Assembly: GCA_051873875.1 (NCBI GenBank)
Contig: JBJEFI010000048.1
Location: 276,059-340,058 of the forward strand
Direction: 5' to 3'
Origin: JBJEFI01 sp051873875
GTDB taxonomy: Bacteria; Bacillota; Bacilli; Bacillales; Bacillaceae_G
DNA: 64,000 nucleotides
Positions 43,128 to 51,622 of the stretch are shown piece by piece. The notes below the pieces were generated by a model. The model was not told where the DNA came from. It searched no databases and worked only from the letters and a program-made list of their open reading frames with translations. Made by a program: the position numbers and the translations under genes. How positions within the stretch are numbered: position 1 is the first letter of the stretch; every line of letters starts with the position of its first letter.

Positions 43128-43260
43128 TGACACTAAAGCGCCCTTTAACCATTTTATAAAATCCAACAAACGTTAACTTGTAACTAAGTGTCACGATGAA
43201 CCCGATTGGTTCAACTAACCATCAGTGAAAAGTATCACTGATGGAAGTCTCACTTTCTCT
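43128..43260 (+). repeat. intergenic repeat family, copy B (best preserved)
   Basis: TGACACTAA (43128-43136), AAGTGTCA (43186-43193), core GTTCAACTAACCATCAGTGA (43209-43228) and a perfect 10-bp hairpin CCATCAGTGA/TCACTGATGG (43219-43228 with 43235-43244). It sits inside the hisS leader in opposite orientation to the gene, next to the assembly gap. Looks like a bcr-type mobile repeat; identity not verified. Confidence 0.6.
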
Positions 43261-43273
43261 ACACCATTAAAAT

Positions 43274-43328
43274 GGCCCCTTTTCTCTTCAAAAAATCGAA
43301 ATTGGGTCTGACCTTTTAAAAAACGACA
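43274..43328 (+). repeat. 55-bp direct repeat, left copy flanking the gap
   Basis: 55 nt directly before the run of N are identical to the 55 nt directly after it (43429-43483). An exact overlap of this size at contig ends is the mark of a short-read assembler k-mer join. Confidence 0.85.
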
Positions 43329-43428
43329 NNNNNNNNNNNNNNNNNNNNNNNNNNNNNNNNNNNNNNNNNNNNNNNNNNNNNNNNNNNNNNNNNNNNNNNN
43401 NNNNNNNNNNNNNNNNNNNNNNNNNNNN
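43329..43428. other. assembly gap (100 N)
   Basis: Exactly 100 unknown bases, the usual placeholder for a gap of unknown length. It interrupts the hisS leader between the T-box terminator and the hisS start. Confidence 0.98.
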
Positions 43429-43483
43429 GGCCCCTTTTCTCTTCAAAAAATCGAAATTGGGTCTGACCTTTTAAAAAACGACA
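43429..43483 (+). repeat. 55-bp direct repeat, right copy flanking the gap
   Basis: Identical to 43274-43328. Either the same genomic sequence written twice or a true repeat whose middle is missing. Confidence 0.85.
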
Positions 43484-43484
43484 A

Positions 43485-43530
43485 AAAGACCCCGTCCCTA
43501 CTCATTATAAACAGTAGGGACGAGGTCTTA
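43485..43530 (-). terminator. T-box regulated terminator of hisS-aspS
   Basis: GACCTCGTCCCTACT and AGTAGGGACGGGGTC form a long stem around a 10-nt loop, followed on the minus strand by TTTTT. It directly follows the T-box sequence. Confidence 0.9.
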
Positions 43531-43764
43531 TACCCGTGGTGCCACCCTAATTGAAGACACAATAAACTATGCTTCCACTTTTTCCGTTAACGCCTGTGTA
43601 CGTTCAACTCCTACTAATTATAAAATGTTCAGAGTGAAACCTATGGAGTGTTCGTTCGGTGAGTCATCATGTAAGGGTGCTTACAGCCACTGGCTCCCTC
43701 TCTCTGTTCATGTGGATTCTCACTTACTCGTGCTCCGTCAAAGGTTCAATGTTCAATATGATTA
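43485..43764 (-). promoter_or_regulatory. T-box riboswitch controlling hisS-aspS
   Basis: The conserved T-box AGGGTGGCACCACGGGT is at 43548-43532, immediately before the terminator. Upstream lie a stem I with GGAGC and ACTCC ends, an AGAGAG block and the likely specifier region ATGACTCACCG (43666-43656). The antiterminator bulge is TGGC, which would pair with a tRNA whose discriminator base is G; bacterial tRNA-Asp has G73 and tRNA-His has C73, so the leader probably reads uncharged tRNA-Asp with GAC as specifier. CAC overlaps nearby and is the alternative for tRNA-His. Confidence 0.88.
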
Positions 43765-43770
43765 TTCATA

Positions 43771-43799
43771 ATGATACGTAGATTGACGGATGTTGTCAA
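43771..43799 (-). promoter_or_regulatory. promoter of the hisS-aspS leader
   Basis: Minus strand: TTGACA (43799-43794), 17-nt spacer, TATCAT (43776-43771), placed just before the T-box stem I. Confidence 0.75.
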
Positions 43800-43836
43800 G
43801 AAGAAGCCATGACTTTCTCTAAACAATAATTGTCAA

Positions 43837-44007
43837 TTAAGAACGGCCTAGTTTTTTCTTTAAATTTTTTACATCTTTTACCGTCAACCCAAATTCCCCG
43901 GCAAGCTCTACATGAGTAGAAGAGGACTCTCTTTGAATAAAATCATGAAAGTTTACACCAAACACAGGGTTTTTATATACTTGATCACTTTTTTCATTTC
44001 GATTCAT
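43837..44007 (-). CDS. yrzK: small conserved protein (YrzK-like)
   Basis: 56 residues on the minus strand (M-N-R-N-E-K-S-D-Q-V start, K-K-L-G-R-S end), preceded by AAGGAGATGGTGAT. The C-terminal half (H-V-E-L-A-G-E-F-G-L-T-V-K-D-V) looks like a helix-turn-helix. In B. subtilis a small gene, yrzK, sits at this place between hisS and yrvJ; the name rests on position and size. Function unknown. Its frame is shorter than many gene finders require. Confidence 0.7.
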   Translation of the reverse strand: MNRNEKSDQVYKNPVFGVNFHDFIQRESSSTHVELAGEFGLTVKDVKNLKKKLGRS

Positions 44008-44143
44008 ATCACCATCTCCTTCTATACTCGCTTATATGTAGTATGCCCGTCTATTTTATTTTCTTTACAGGAGAAGGAGGATTTTTTTCATCCTGAAAGA
44101 ATAGTGTTTACTATATATGTTTTGTTGAGGAGTTTATAAAAAA

Positions 44144-45046
44144 GTGAAGAAAAAATTACCGATTGTTTTATTTTTCATACCGATTATCATTTACTTCATC
44201 TTCTTCCCAAAGGTGACAACAATCGTTGTAGAAAAAATAAAAGCACAATTATCTACGACGAAACAACATGTTATCAAAGTTGTTCGAGTTGAAATAAACG
44301 AAGTAAATGTTCGAGAAAAACCAACAACAACAAGTAACATTGTTCGCACAGCTGTTCATAAACAACAATTTAAATTACTAAAAAAAGAAAAAGAATGGAT
44401 AAAAATCCAACTCCCAAATAATGAAATTGGATATATTATTACGTCTGCTGTTTCGATTCACAAGCTTACAATGGCCTATGATATAAACAAAAAAAGAGGA
44501 CCTCTTCTTTCTAAAGTCATTATTTTAGACCCTGGGCATGGTGGAAATGATGGTGGAACAACAGGATTTCGTGGTACAAAAGAAAAAGAATTAACATTAA
44601 AAACAGCAAATAGGATTAAGACAGAACTCCAATCTCTCGGTGCAACGGTGATTTTGACTCGTACAAATGATACATACGTGGATTTAAGTGATCGAATTAT
44701 CTTTGCTCATGAATTTAAAGGTGATGCCTTTATTAGCCTTCACTATGATAGCAATGAGCATAAAAATGCAGATGGAATTACTACTTTTTTCTATGATGAT
44801 AAAAAGGACAAGCAGTTAGGAATTAGCATTCATCAAAAACTAATTGCTGCAACAAATCTAAAAGATCGAAATGTTACTTTTGGCAACTTACAAGTACTTC
44901 GCCATAATGAACGACCTGCTATTCTTCTTGAACTAGGATTTTTAAGTAATGCCCAGGAAGAAACGACTGTTACAGAAACAAATTATCAAACAAAAGTCAG
45001 CAAGGCGATTGCCGATGGATTACTTGATTATTTTCATCAAAACTAG
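44144..45046 (+). CDS. yrvJ: N-acetylmuramoyl-L-alanine amidase (YrvJ-like)
   Basis: Cell-wall hydrolase of the amidase_3 type. 300 residues: signal or anchor (about 5-28), one SH3b domain (about 43-105; V-N-V-R-E-K-P), and a zinc amidase domain (about 123-297) with I-L-D-P-G-H-G-G (His132), the Glu of K-E-K-E-L-T, S-L-H-Y-D-S-N-E and L-E-L-G-F-L-S-N. B. subtilis YrvJ is longer because it has several SH3b repeats; only one is left here. Starts at a GTG after GAGGAG. Confidence 0.88.
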   Translation: MKKKLPIVLFFIPIIIYFIFFPKVTTIVVEKIKAQLSTTKQHVIKVVRVEINEVNVREKPTTTSNIVRTAVHKQQFKLLKKEKEWIKIQLPNNEIGYIITSAVSIHKLTMAYDINKKRGPLLSKVIILDPGHGGNDGGTTGFRGTKEKELTLKTANRIKTELQSLGATVILTRTNDTYVDLSDRIIFAHEFKGDAFISLHYDSNEHKNADGITTFFYDDKKDKQLGISIHQKLIAATNLKDRNVTFGNLQVLRHNERPAILLELGFLSNAQEETTVTETNYQTKVSKAIADGLLDYFHQN

Positions 45047-45054
45047 TAGTAAAA

Positions 45055-45098
45055 AAAAGATGACTCAAAACCTATTTTTAGGCTTTTAAGTCATCTTT
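45055..45098. terminator. bidirectional terminator between yrvJ and dtd
   Basis: AAAGATGACT and AGTCATCTTT pair around an inner hairpin (AAAACCTA with TAGGCTTTT), with A and T runs on both sides. Confidence 0.8.
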
Positions 45099-45099
45099 C

Positions 45100-45543
45100 T
45101 CATTTACTTTCTACAATTAACGTAACTGGACCATCATTTGTAAACTGTACATCCATCATTGCACCAAACACACCTGTTTCCACATGTAACTGATGGTTTG
45201 TTCGTAAAGCTTCATTGAACTTTTCATATAATTCATTGGCAATCGCTGGCCTTGCAGCTTGTGAAAAACTTGGACGTCTTCCTTTTTTGCAATCTCCATA
45301 TAATGTAAATTGAGATACAGATAAAATAGCACCACCTATATCTTTTACACTTAAGTTCAGCTTTTCGTTTTCATCTTCAAAAATGCGTAGGTTAGCAACT
45401 TTATCCGCCACATATGCTACATCTTCTAGCGTATCTTCATGAGTGATACCGACAAGTAGCATTAATCCTTTTTCAATGCTCCCCACCGTTTCCTCATTGA
45501 CAATTACTTTCGCATTTTTTGCACGTTGAATAACTACTTTCAT
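45100..45543 (-). CDS. dtd: D-aminoacyl-tRNA deacylase
   Basis: 147 residues; removes D-amino acids from tRNA (and glycine from tRNA-Ala). Family motifs S-Q-F-T-L-Y-G-D near residue 79 and N-D-G-P-V-T near 137 (the G-P cis dipeptide) are present. It follows rel by 11 nt, as in other Bacillus, so it is co-transcribed with it. Confidence 0.95.
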   Translation of the reverse strand: MKVVIQRAKNAKVIVNEETVGSIEKGLMLLVGITHEDTLEDVAYVADKVANLRIFEDENEKLNLSVKDIGGAILSVSQFTLYGDCKKGRRPSFSQAARPAIANELYEKFNEALRTNHQLHVETGVFGAMMDVQFTNDGPVTLIVESK

Positions 45544-45554
45544 TTTTCCACCTC

Positions 45555-47756
45555 TTAATGCATAATACGACGAACGGCATAAATATCTTTTACTTGTTTC
45601 ACTCTATCAACTATTTTTTGAAGATGATTAAGATTATGAATTGCAATTGACATCGTAATTGTTGCTGTTTTGTTGCGATCTGAACGACCTGAAACAGCGG
45701 ATATATTTGTTTTTGTTTCATTTACTGCTTGTAATACTTCATTTAGTAAACCACGGCGATCATATCCATATATTTCAAGGTCTACATTATATTCACGTTC
45801 TCTTATAGGATTTGCTTCCCATTCAACAGCTAATAAATGTGCACCACTTTCTTCGTCATGCTTCACATTTACACAATCTTTTCGATGAACAGAAACACCA
45901 CGACCTTTCGTAATAAAACCAACAATTTCATCACCAGGAATTGGGTTACAACATCGAGATAAACGAATAAGTACATTATCCACACCTTTTACGCGAATAC
46001 CAGATTCTCCTCTTCGCTTTTTAGCGTTTTTCTTTACGTCCGCTTGAATTTTCTCAATATTTTCGATAGACTCTTCATCACGTTTTTTGCGCAATTTATC
46101 TGTTAAACGAGTTACAATTTGAGCAGCTGTAATACCGTTATAACCAACTGCTGCAAACATTTCTTCCTCATTAGCAAAATTAAATTTCTCTGAAACACGT
46201 TTAATATTTTCAGCTGTTAATACTTCTTTAATGCTAAAACTTGTTTTTTCAATCTCTTTTTCAACTAAATCTCTGCCTTTTATAATATTTGCATCTCGAT
46301 TTTGACGTTTAAAAAATTGACGAATTTTATTTTTAGCATGAGAGGTTTGAGCAAGCTTTAACCAATCTTTACTAGGACCATACGAATGTTTTGATGTTAA
46401 AATTTCAACAATATCACCTGTTTTTAGGCGATAATCAAGCGGAACCATTTTTCCATTTACTTTGGCACCAATTGTTTTATTCCCTACCTCGGAGTGAATA
46501 CGATAAGCAAAGTCAATTGGAACAGACCCTAAAGGTAATTCTAGAACGTCTCCTTTTGGTGTGAAGATAAATACCATATCAGAGAACAAATCGATTTTAA
46601 GAGCATCCATAAATTCTTCCGCATCTTTTGCATCGTCTTCCCATTCTAATATTTCTCTAAACCAAGTTAACTTTTTGCCTAATAAACTTTCATTATCTTT
46701 CGCTGTTTTTCCTTCTTTATAAGCCCAGTGAGCAGCAATCCCATATTCTGCAATTTGATGCATTTCTTTTGTACGAATTTGCACTTCTAATGGGTCACCC
46801 TTTGGACCAATAATAGTTGTGTGCAACGATTGATAAAGGTTAGCTTTAGGCATAGCAATATAGTCTTTAAATCGACCAGGCATTGGTTTCCAACACGTAT
46901 GAATAATACCTAATACAGCATAACAATCTTTAATGCTATCTACAATAATTCGTACAGCTAATAAATCATAAATTTCATTAAATTGTTTGTTTTGCATAAC
47001 CATTTTTCGGTAAATGCTATAAATATGCTTTGGTCTTCCTGATATTTCAGATGTAATATGAACTTCTTCTAAATTGGATTTAATATCTTTAATAACATCA
47101 TCCAAATATTGTTCACGCTCTGCTCGTTTACGTTTCATTAAGTTTACAATACGGTAATATTGTTGTGGGTTTAAATATCGTAACGCTGTATCCTCTAGCT
47201 CCCATTTAATTTTTGAAATCCCTAGACGATGAGCCAAAGGTGCAAAAATTTCTAACGTTTCATTGGAAATCCGTCGTTGCTTTTCTTGAGGAAGATGTTT
47301 TAGCGTTCTCATGTTGTGCAATCGATCTGCTAATTTAATTAAAATGACGCGAATATCTTGTGCCATTGCAACAAACATTTTTCGATGATTTTCTGCCTGC
47401 TGTGCTTCTTTTGATTTATATTTAATTTTCCCTAACTTTGTTACTCCATCTACGAGCATTGCTACTTCTTTTGTAAAATGTTCTTCAATGTCCTCTAAGG
47501 TTACATCTGTATCTTCTACAACATCATGAAGAAAACCAGCTGCAATTGTAGCAGGATCGCTATCTAAATCAATTAATATCCCAGCTACTTGAATTGGATG
47601 AATAATATACGGCTCTCCAGACTTACGATATTGCTCACGATGCGCCTCGTAAGCGAAAGCGTACGCATCTTTAATGAATTGTAAATTATCGCCTTTTAAG
47701 TAGCGTTCTGCTCTTTCAAATACTTGCTCTGCTGTTAATACTTGTTCATTCGCCAT
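45555..47756 (-). CDS. relA: bifunctional (p)ppGpp synthetase/hydrolase Rel
   Basis: 733 residues, as in B. subtilis RelA. Order: HD hydrolase (about 50-150; F-L-H-D-V-V-E-D-T), synthetase (about 240-350; Y-Q-S-L-H-T-T-I near 308), TGS (about 395-455; F-T-P-K-G-D-V-L-E-L-P), zinc-finger region with C-C-N-P-I-P-G-D near 610, and ACT (about 660-733). Both hydrolase and synthetase motifs are intact, so it should make and remove the alarmone. Upstream of dtd. Confidence 0.96.
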   Translation of the reverse strand: MANEQVLTAEQVFERAERYLKGDNLQFIKDAYAFAYEAHREQYRKSGEPYIIHPIQVAGILIDLDSDPATIAAGFLHDVVEDTDVTLEDIEEHFTKEVAMLVDGVTKLGKIKYKSKEAQQAENHRKMFVAMAQDIRVILIKLADRLHNMRTLKHLPQEKQRRISNETLEIFAPLAHRLGISKIKWELEDTALRYLNPQQYYRIVNLMKRKRAEREQYLDDVIKDIKSNLEEVHITSEISGRPKHIYSIYRKMVMQNKQFNEIYDLLAVRIIVDSIKDCYAVLGIIHTCWKPMPGRFKDYIAMPKANLYQSLHTTIIGPKGDPLEVQIRTKEMHQIAEYGIAAHWAYKEGKTAKDNESLLGKKLTWFREILEWEDDAKDAEEFMDALKIDLFSDMVFIFTPKGDVLELPLGSVPIDFAYRIHSEVGNKTIGAKVNGKMVPLDYRLKTGDIVEILTSKHSYGPSKDWLKLAQTSHAKNKIRQFFKRQNRDANIIKGRDLVEKEIEKTSFSIKEVLTAENIKRVSEKFNFANEEEMFAAVGYNGITAAQIVTRLTDKLRKKRDEESIENIEKIQADVKKNAKKRRGESGIRVKGVDNVLIRLSRCCNPIPGDEIVGFITKGRGVSVHRKDCVNVKHDEESGAHLLAVEWEANPIREREYNVDLEIYGYDRRGLLNEVLQAVNETKTNISAVSGRSDRNKTATITMSIAIHNLNHLQKIVDRVKQVKDIYAVRRIMH

Positions 47757-47859
47757 CTAATCACCTAATTATTTCGATAGTATTATAAAAAAGTATACAA
47801 AATTTTTCTTCAAATAGAAAGAAAAGTTATAAAAGAAACCATTATTTGTATGCGGATAA

Positions 47860-47915
47860 AGAAAAGGGCCAAAAGAAATTATAGTAAAATAACTATCATT
47901 CCTTTTTACAGCCCT
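47860..47915 (-). terminator. probable apt terminator
   Basis: AGGGC and GCCCT close an imperfect long hairpin just after the apt stop, followed on the minus strand by TTTTCTTT. Confidence 0.5.
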
Positions 47916-47923
47916 ATTATTTC

Positions 47924-48436
47924 TTAATATTCCATTAATGTAAATACATCGTAGCCTTTTAATTTTTCACGGCCATTTAATTCTTTTAATTCAATTAAGA
48001 ATGCAATTCCTACTACAATTCCGCCTAATTGTTCAATTAACTTAATTGTTGCGCCAATTGTACCACCAGTTGCTAATAAATCATCTGTAATTAATACACG
48101 TTGACCTGGTTTGATTGCATCTTTGTGCATTGTTAATACGTCACTACCATATTCTAATCCATATGATACGCGAATAACTTCACGTGGAAGCTTGCCATCT
48201 TTACGAACAGGAACAAATCCTACTCCCATTGCATAAGCTGCTGGACAACCAACGATAAATCCACGTGCCTCTGGTCCAACAATTACATCAACTTCAAGAT
48301 CTTTTGCATAATGAACAATTTCATCAATCGCTGCTTTAAATTCTGGACCTTTGTCCATTAATGTTGAAATATCACGGAACATAATCCCTTCTTTAGGAAA
48401 GTCAGGTACATCCGAAATATATTTTTTGTAATCCAT
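47924..48436 (-). CDS. apt: adenine phosphoribosyltransferase
   Basis: 170 residues; salvages adenine to AMP with PRPP. The PRPP-binding loop V-L-I-T-D-D-L-L-A-T-G-G-T near residues 116-128 and the E-A-R-G-F block near 60 are typical. It lies 13 nt after recJ, the conserved recJ-apt-rel-dtd order of Bacillus. Confidence 0.96.
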   Translation of the reverse strand: MDYKKYISDVPDFPKEGIMFRDISTLMDKGPEFKAAIDEIVHYAKDLEVDVIVGPEARGFIVGCPAAYAMGVGFVPVRKDGKLPREVIRVSYGLEYGSDVLTMHKDAIKPGQRVLITDDLLATGGTIGATIKLIEQLGGIVVGIAFLIELKELNGREKLKGYDVFTLMEY

Positions 48437-48449
48437 TAAAAAACACTCC

Positions 48450-50780
48450 TCATTTTTCGTCCATATTCGTCATTTTATTTTGAAACCATTCCTTTACCTC
48501 GCTATAAGTAGCATAAAGGAATAGATTTTCTACTTGTATTTGGCTCTGTTGTGCCAAAAAGGACTTTGACATCGTTAAATCTTTTTTATTCGCATTTTCG
48601 TTCAAAAAAATGACGCCATTTTCTATTGTAACAAATTCTAGCTCAAAAAACACCATTGTCATGAAATTTACTGTATCTTTTGTCCAACCTTTATGCTGAC
48701 ATAACTGATTACCATATTGAGTAAGAGAAAATGGATTATTTTTCTTTAAAAACGCATAATACCAACGAAAATGATCTCGTGTTGACACTATATTAAATGT
48801 TTTAGAACCTTTATCATTCATGAACAAATAAATACGAGCTGCATTTCCTTTTAATAGAAATTGTTCCATTTCTAATGGAGAGGCTGGTAAATCAAGTAAT
48901 ACCACATATGCATCCTCTATCTCTTCGCCCTGTACTTCCGCTGCTAACCTTATTTCCTGTTGAAAGTCTATGTTGCTTTTTTCTATTGTTTCCTGAGAAA
49001 AAGCAATTAACACTCGATTATCAGCCGAAATTTGCGGCAAATATTCTGTTAGCTTTCGCCCACGATAATCAAATAACTGCCAATCTGCTATCGCCACATC
49101 TTGAATAAGCATTTGTGGTTTCTTAATATTGTTCCATTCATTTATACTTACTTCTCCAATAAGAGAAATTTTTGCATGTGGGCTAATTTCATGAAAGATA
49201 GAGCCAATATGAAAACCAACTGTATCTAAAATCGTATCATTATCTTTTACACTTATTTTTAAATGATTTTTATCTGCACCTATTTGGCGAATTGAATCAA
49301 TCGTTACATTCGAAACTTGAATAACAGGTTTTTTATTGCCTACACCAAAAGGCGCAAGCTTCCGAAGTTGTTCAAGAGATTGAACAGTAATGTCTTCAAT
49401 TTTACATTCTATATCAACATGTGTAACTGGAATTAAGTCTTCTTCTGTTAATTGTTCTTTTGCTAAGCTATTTAAAGAGGCACGCAACTGATCAATACTC
49501 TCTAAATAAACGGTCATTCCTGCAGCCATCGGATGGCCACCAAAATGAGACATACATTCTCGACATGTAGACAGATTTGCAAATAAATCAAAGCCTTCAA
49601 TACTTCTTGCTGACCCTTTTGCAATTCCTTTTTCTTTATCAATACAGAGAACAATCGTCGGACGATAGAAACGATCAACTAATCGAGAGGCAACGATCCC
49701 TACTACACCAGGGTTCCAATTTTCGCCAGCTACAACAAGAACGTAATTTTCATCTACTGGATACTGTGCTTGTACCATTTGAATTGCTTCTTCTGTAATT
49801 TTATTTACTAATGCTTGTCGTTCTACATTATATTCATTAATTTCTTCTGCTAATAATTGTGCTTCTTGACGATCTCTTGTCATTAACAAATGAACAGCTG
49901 GATCAGCATCTGCTAATCTCCCAACTGCATTAATACGTGGACCAATTGAAAAGCCAATACTTTCTTCTGTTATGCTTGATTGATTTATTTTTGAAATCTC
50001 ACATAAAGCTGCAATGCCAGAACGGGAGGTTGTCTGCAATTTTTGAAGACCTCTTTTTACAATGGCACGATTTTCATCCACTAAAGGCATCAAATCGGCA
50101 ATTGTTCCAATTGTGGCTAACTCCAATAAATGTGTAGGAAATTCTCCTAATAAGGCATGAGCAAGCTTAAATGCTACACCTGCTCCACATAATTCATGAA
50201 AAGGATAACCAGATCCTTCTACTTTCGGATGAATCATTGCATACACATCTGGAAGCGTTGGCTGTGGCTCATGATGATCTGTTAAAATAACATCGATTCC
50301 TAATTCTTTCGCCACTTCCATTTCATGAAGAGCAGAAATTCCTGTATCTACTGTAATGATGACCGAAACTCCTGCTTCATATGCTTGACGGAAGGCAGCC
50401 TCATTTGGTCCATACCCTTCTGTAAATCGATTAGGGATATAAAAGTCAACAATGGCACCTAATTGTTGTAATGCTTCCATCATAATTGACGTACTTGTAA
50501 CTCCGTCGGCATCATAATCCCCAAAAATTAATATTTTTTCATTTTGATCGATTGCTTTTTTTATTCGACTTACCGCTTTCTCCATATCTACAAACAAGTA
50601 TGGATCGTGAAAGGTAAGTGTACTATCATTTATAAATTGATTTGCTGCTTCTACCGATGTAACCCCTCTGCTTACTAAAAGCGATGCAACAAGGGGAGAG
50701 ATGTGTAACGCACTAGCAAGGTTTGCTGCTTCTACTTGATCAACAGGACCTCTTTTCCATCTTTTTTTGGATTTTAACAT
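48450..50780 (-). CDS. recJ: single-stranded-DNA-specific exonuclease RecJ
   Basis: 776 residues. DHH-family 5'-3' exonuclease with F-G-D-Y-D-A-D-G-V-T-S near residues 82-92, D-T-G near 148, L-T-D-H-H-E-P near 168 and the DHHA1 region F-G-G-H-P-M-A-A-G near 415. The C-terminal 200 residues are the extra domain seen in Firmicute RecJ. AGGGGTGA precedes the ATG. Works in recombination and mismatch repair. Confidence 0.95.
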   Translation of the reverse strand: MLKSKKRWKRGPVDQVEAANLASALHISPLVASLLVSRGVTSVEAANQFINDSTLTFHDPYLFVDMEKAVSRIKKAIDQNEKILIFGDYDADGVTSTSIMMEALQQLGAIVDFYIPNRFTEGYGPNEAAFRQAYEAGVSVIITVDTGISALHEMEVAKELGIDVILTDHHEPQPTLPDVYAMIHPKVEGSGYPFHELCGAGVAFKLAHALLGEFPTHLLELATIGTIADLMPLVDENRAIVKRGLQKLQTTSRSGIAALCEISKINQSSITEESIGFSIGPRINAVGRLADADPAVHLLMTRDRQEAQLLAEEINEYNVERQALVNKITEEAIQMVQAQYPVDENYVLVVAGENWNPGVVGIVASRLVDRFYRPTIVLCIDKEKGIAKGSARSIEGFDLFANLSTCRECMSHFGGHPMAAGMTVYLESIDQLRASLNSLAKEQLTEEDLIPVTHVDIECKIEDITVQSLEQLRKLAPFGVGNKKPVIQVSNVTIDSIRQIGADKNHLKISVKDNDTILDTVGFHIGSIFHEISPHAKISLIGEVSINEWNNIKKPQMLIQDVAIADWQLFDYRGRKLTEYLPQISADNRVLIAFSQETIEKSNIDFQQEIRLAAEVQGEEIEDAYVVLLDLPASPLEMEQFLLKGNAARIYLFMNDKGSKTFNIVSTRDHFRWYYAFLKKNNPFSLTQYGNQLCQHKGWTKDTVNFMTMVFFELEFVTIENGVIFLNENANKKDLTMSKSFLAQQSQIQVENLFLYATYSEVKEWFQNKMTNMDEK

Positions 50781-50851
50781 TCAGTTCACCCCTAACCACC
50801 TAATTATAGAGGGAAAAAAATATTATCACAAGAGATTTAGAATTACATATA

Positions 50852-50889
50852 AAAAAAGCCGAGTACCTGCAAAAGGCACTTGGCTTTTT
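50852..50889 (-). terminator. terminator of the RDER-repeat protein gene
   Basis: AAAAAGCC and GGCTTTTT close a hairpin that overlaps the stop codon of the gene at 50888, followed on the minus strand by T. Confidence 0.75.
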
Positions 50890-51307
50890 ATTCTCCCTTA
50901 TACACAAAATCTATTAACACATGAATCGTTGGACTCGAAATAGATGGAATAACCGTACGTACTGCTGTTGTAATTCTTACAGTACCGTTATAACTATTTT
51001 TTTCTATTACATGCGTATCATTTTCTCCAAAAACATAAGAACCAACAGGTTGACCATTGTTATACAATTGGATAAAAATATAAAATGGTTGTAATGGATT
51101 TACTCCTTCAAAAACTTTATCAATATCAATCAGTTTAATCCCTACATTCCGTATGCTATCTTCTACTAATTCACTTCCATTGTCTATTGATGCTGCTATA
51201 AAACTACCGACATTTGGGATTTCCCTTATCCGTTCATCCCTTATCCGCTCATCCTTCATTCGGTCATCTTTTGTTCGCTCATCTCTTACCCTTTCTCTAC
51301 GTACCAT
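50888..51307 (-). CDS. hypothetical protein with charged N-terminal pentapeptide repeats
   Basis: 139 residues. After M-V-R-R-E-R-V come four pentapeptides R-D-E-R-T, K-D-D-R-M, K-D-E-R-I, R-D-E-R-I; the DNA repeats in 15-nt steps. The rest (about 30-139) is beta-rich and ends near V-Y-K-G-E, like a small jelly-roll or appendage-type subunit, but I cannot assign a family. No signal peptide. It lies between recJ and secDF, where B. subtilis has yrvC and yrvD, to which it bears no resemblance that I can see. A spore-surface role is only a guess. Confidence 0.6.
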   Translation of the reverse strand: MVRRERVRDERTKDDRMKDERIRDERIREIPNVGSFIAASIDNGSELVEDSIRNVGIKLIDIDKVFEGVNPLQPFYIFIQLYNNGQPVGSYVFGENDTHVIEKNSYNGTVRITTAVRTVIPSISSPTIHVLIDFVYKGE

Positions 51308-51622
51308 TCAATCACTTCCATCACTCTAAATTAAATTCACTTTTCTTTATGTTATGCAAAGTTGAAAAAAATGTAATAGTCTCTTGTCCGCCATATTCCA
51401 CTATAAGTTAGTGAATCCGCCAATATCATTCTTTTTATCCTATTCGCACTAAATAAAAAAGGTGAATGCCTATAGAAAAGCTGCTAAAAAATATTAAGAC
51501 CGATAAGAAATATACATAAGAGGATAAAAAATACCACAGCGTGAGAATGCTGTGGCATTTTTTATTATTTAATATATCAACAATACCCTTTAACAGAGCT
51601 TATTTGTTTAAAAATAGATTTA
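51308..51622. other. intergenic region between the RDER-repeat gene and secDF
   Basis: About 315 nt. It holds the secDF terminator (51530-51565) and otherwise AT-rich sequence. A 17-codon plus-strand frame with a weak ribosome site at 51466 is the only other thing seen. Confidence 0.5.
51530..51565 (-). terminator. secDF terminator
   Basis: AATACCACAGC and GCTGTGGCATT pair around GTGAGAAT about 60 nt after the secDF stop, followed on the minus strand by TTTTTT. Confidence 0.8.

Noticed and set aside
51466..51519. 17-codon plus-strand frame with AAGGTG before it, near secDF
   Set aside because: Too short and on the wrong strand for a secDF leader peptide; no supporting hairpin arrangement.
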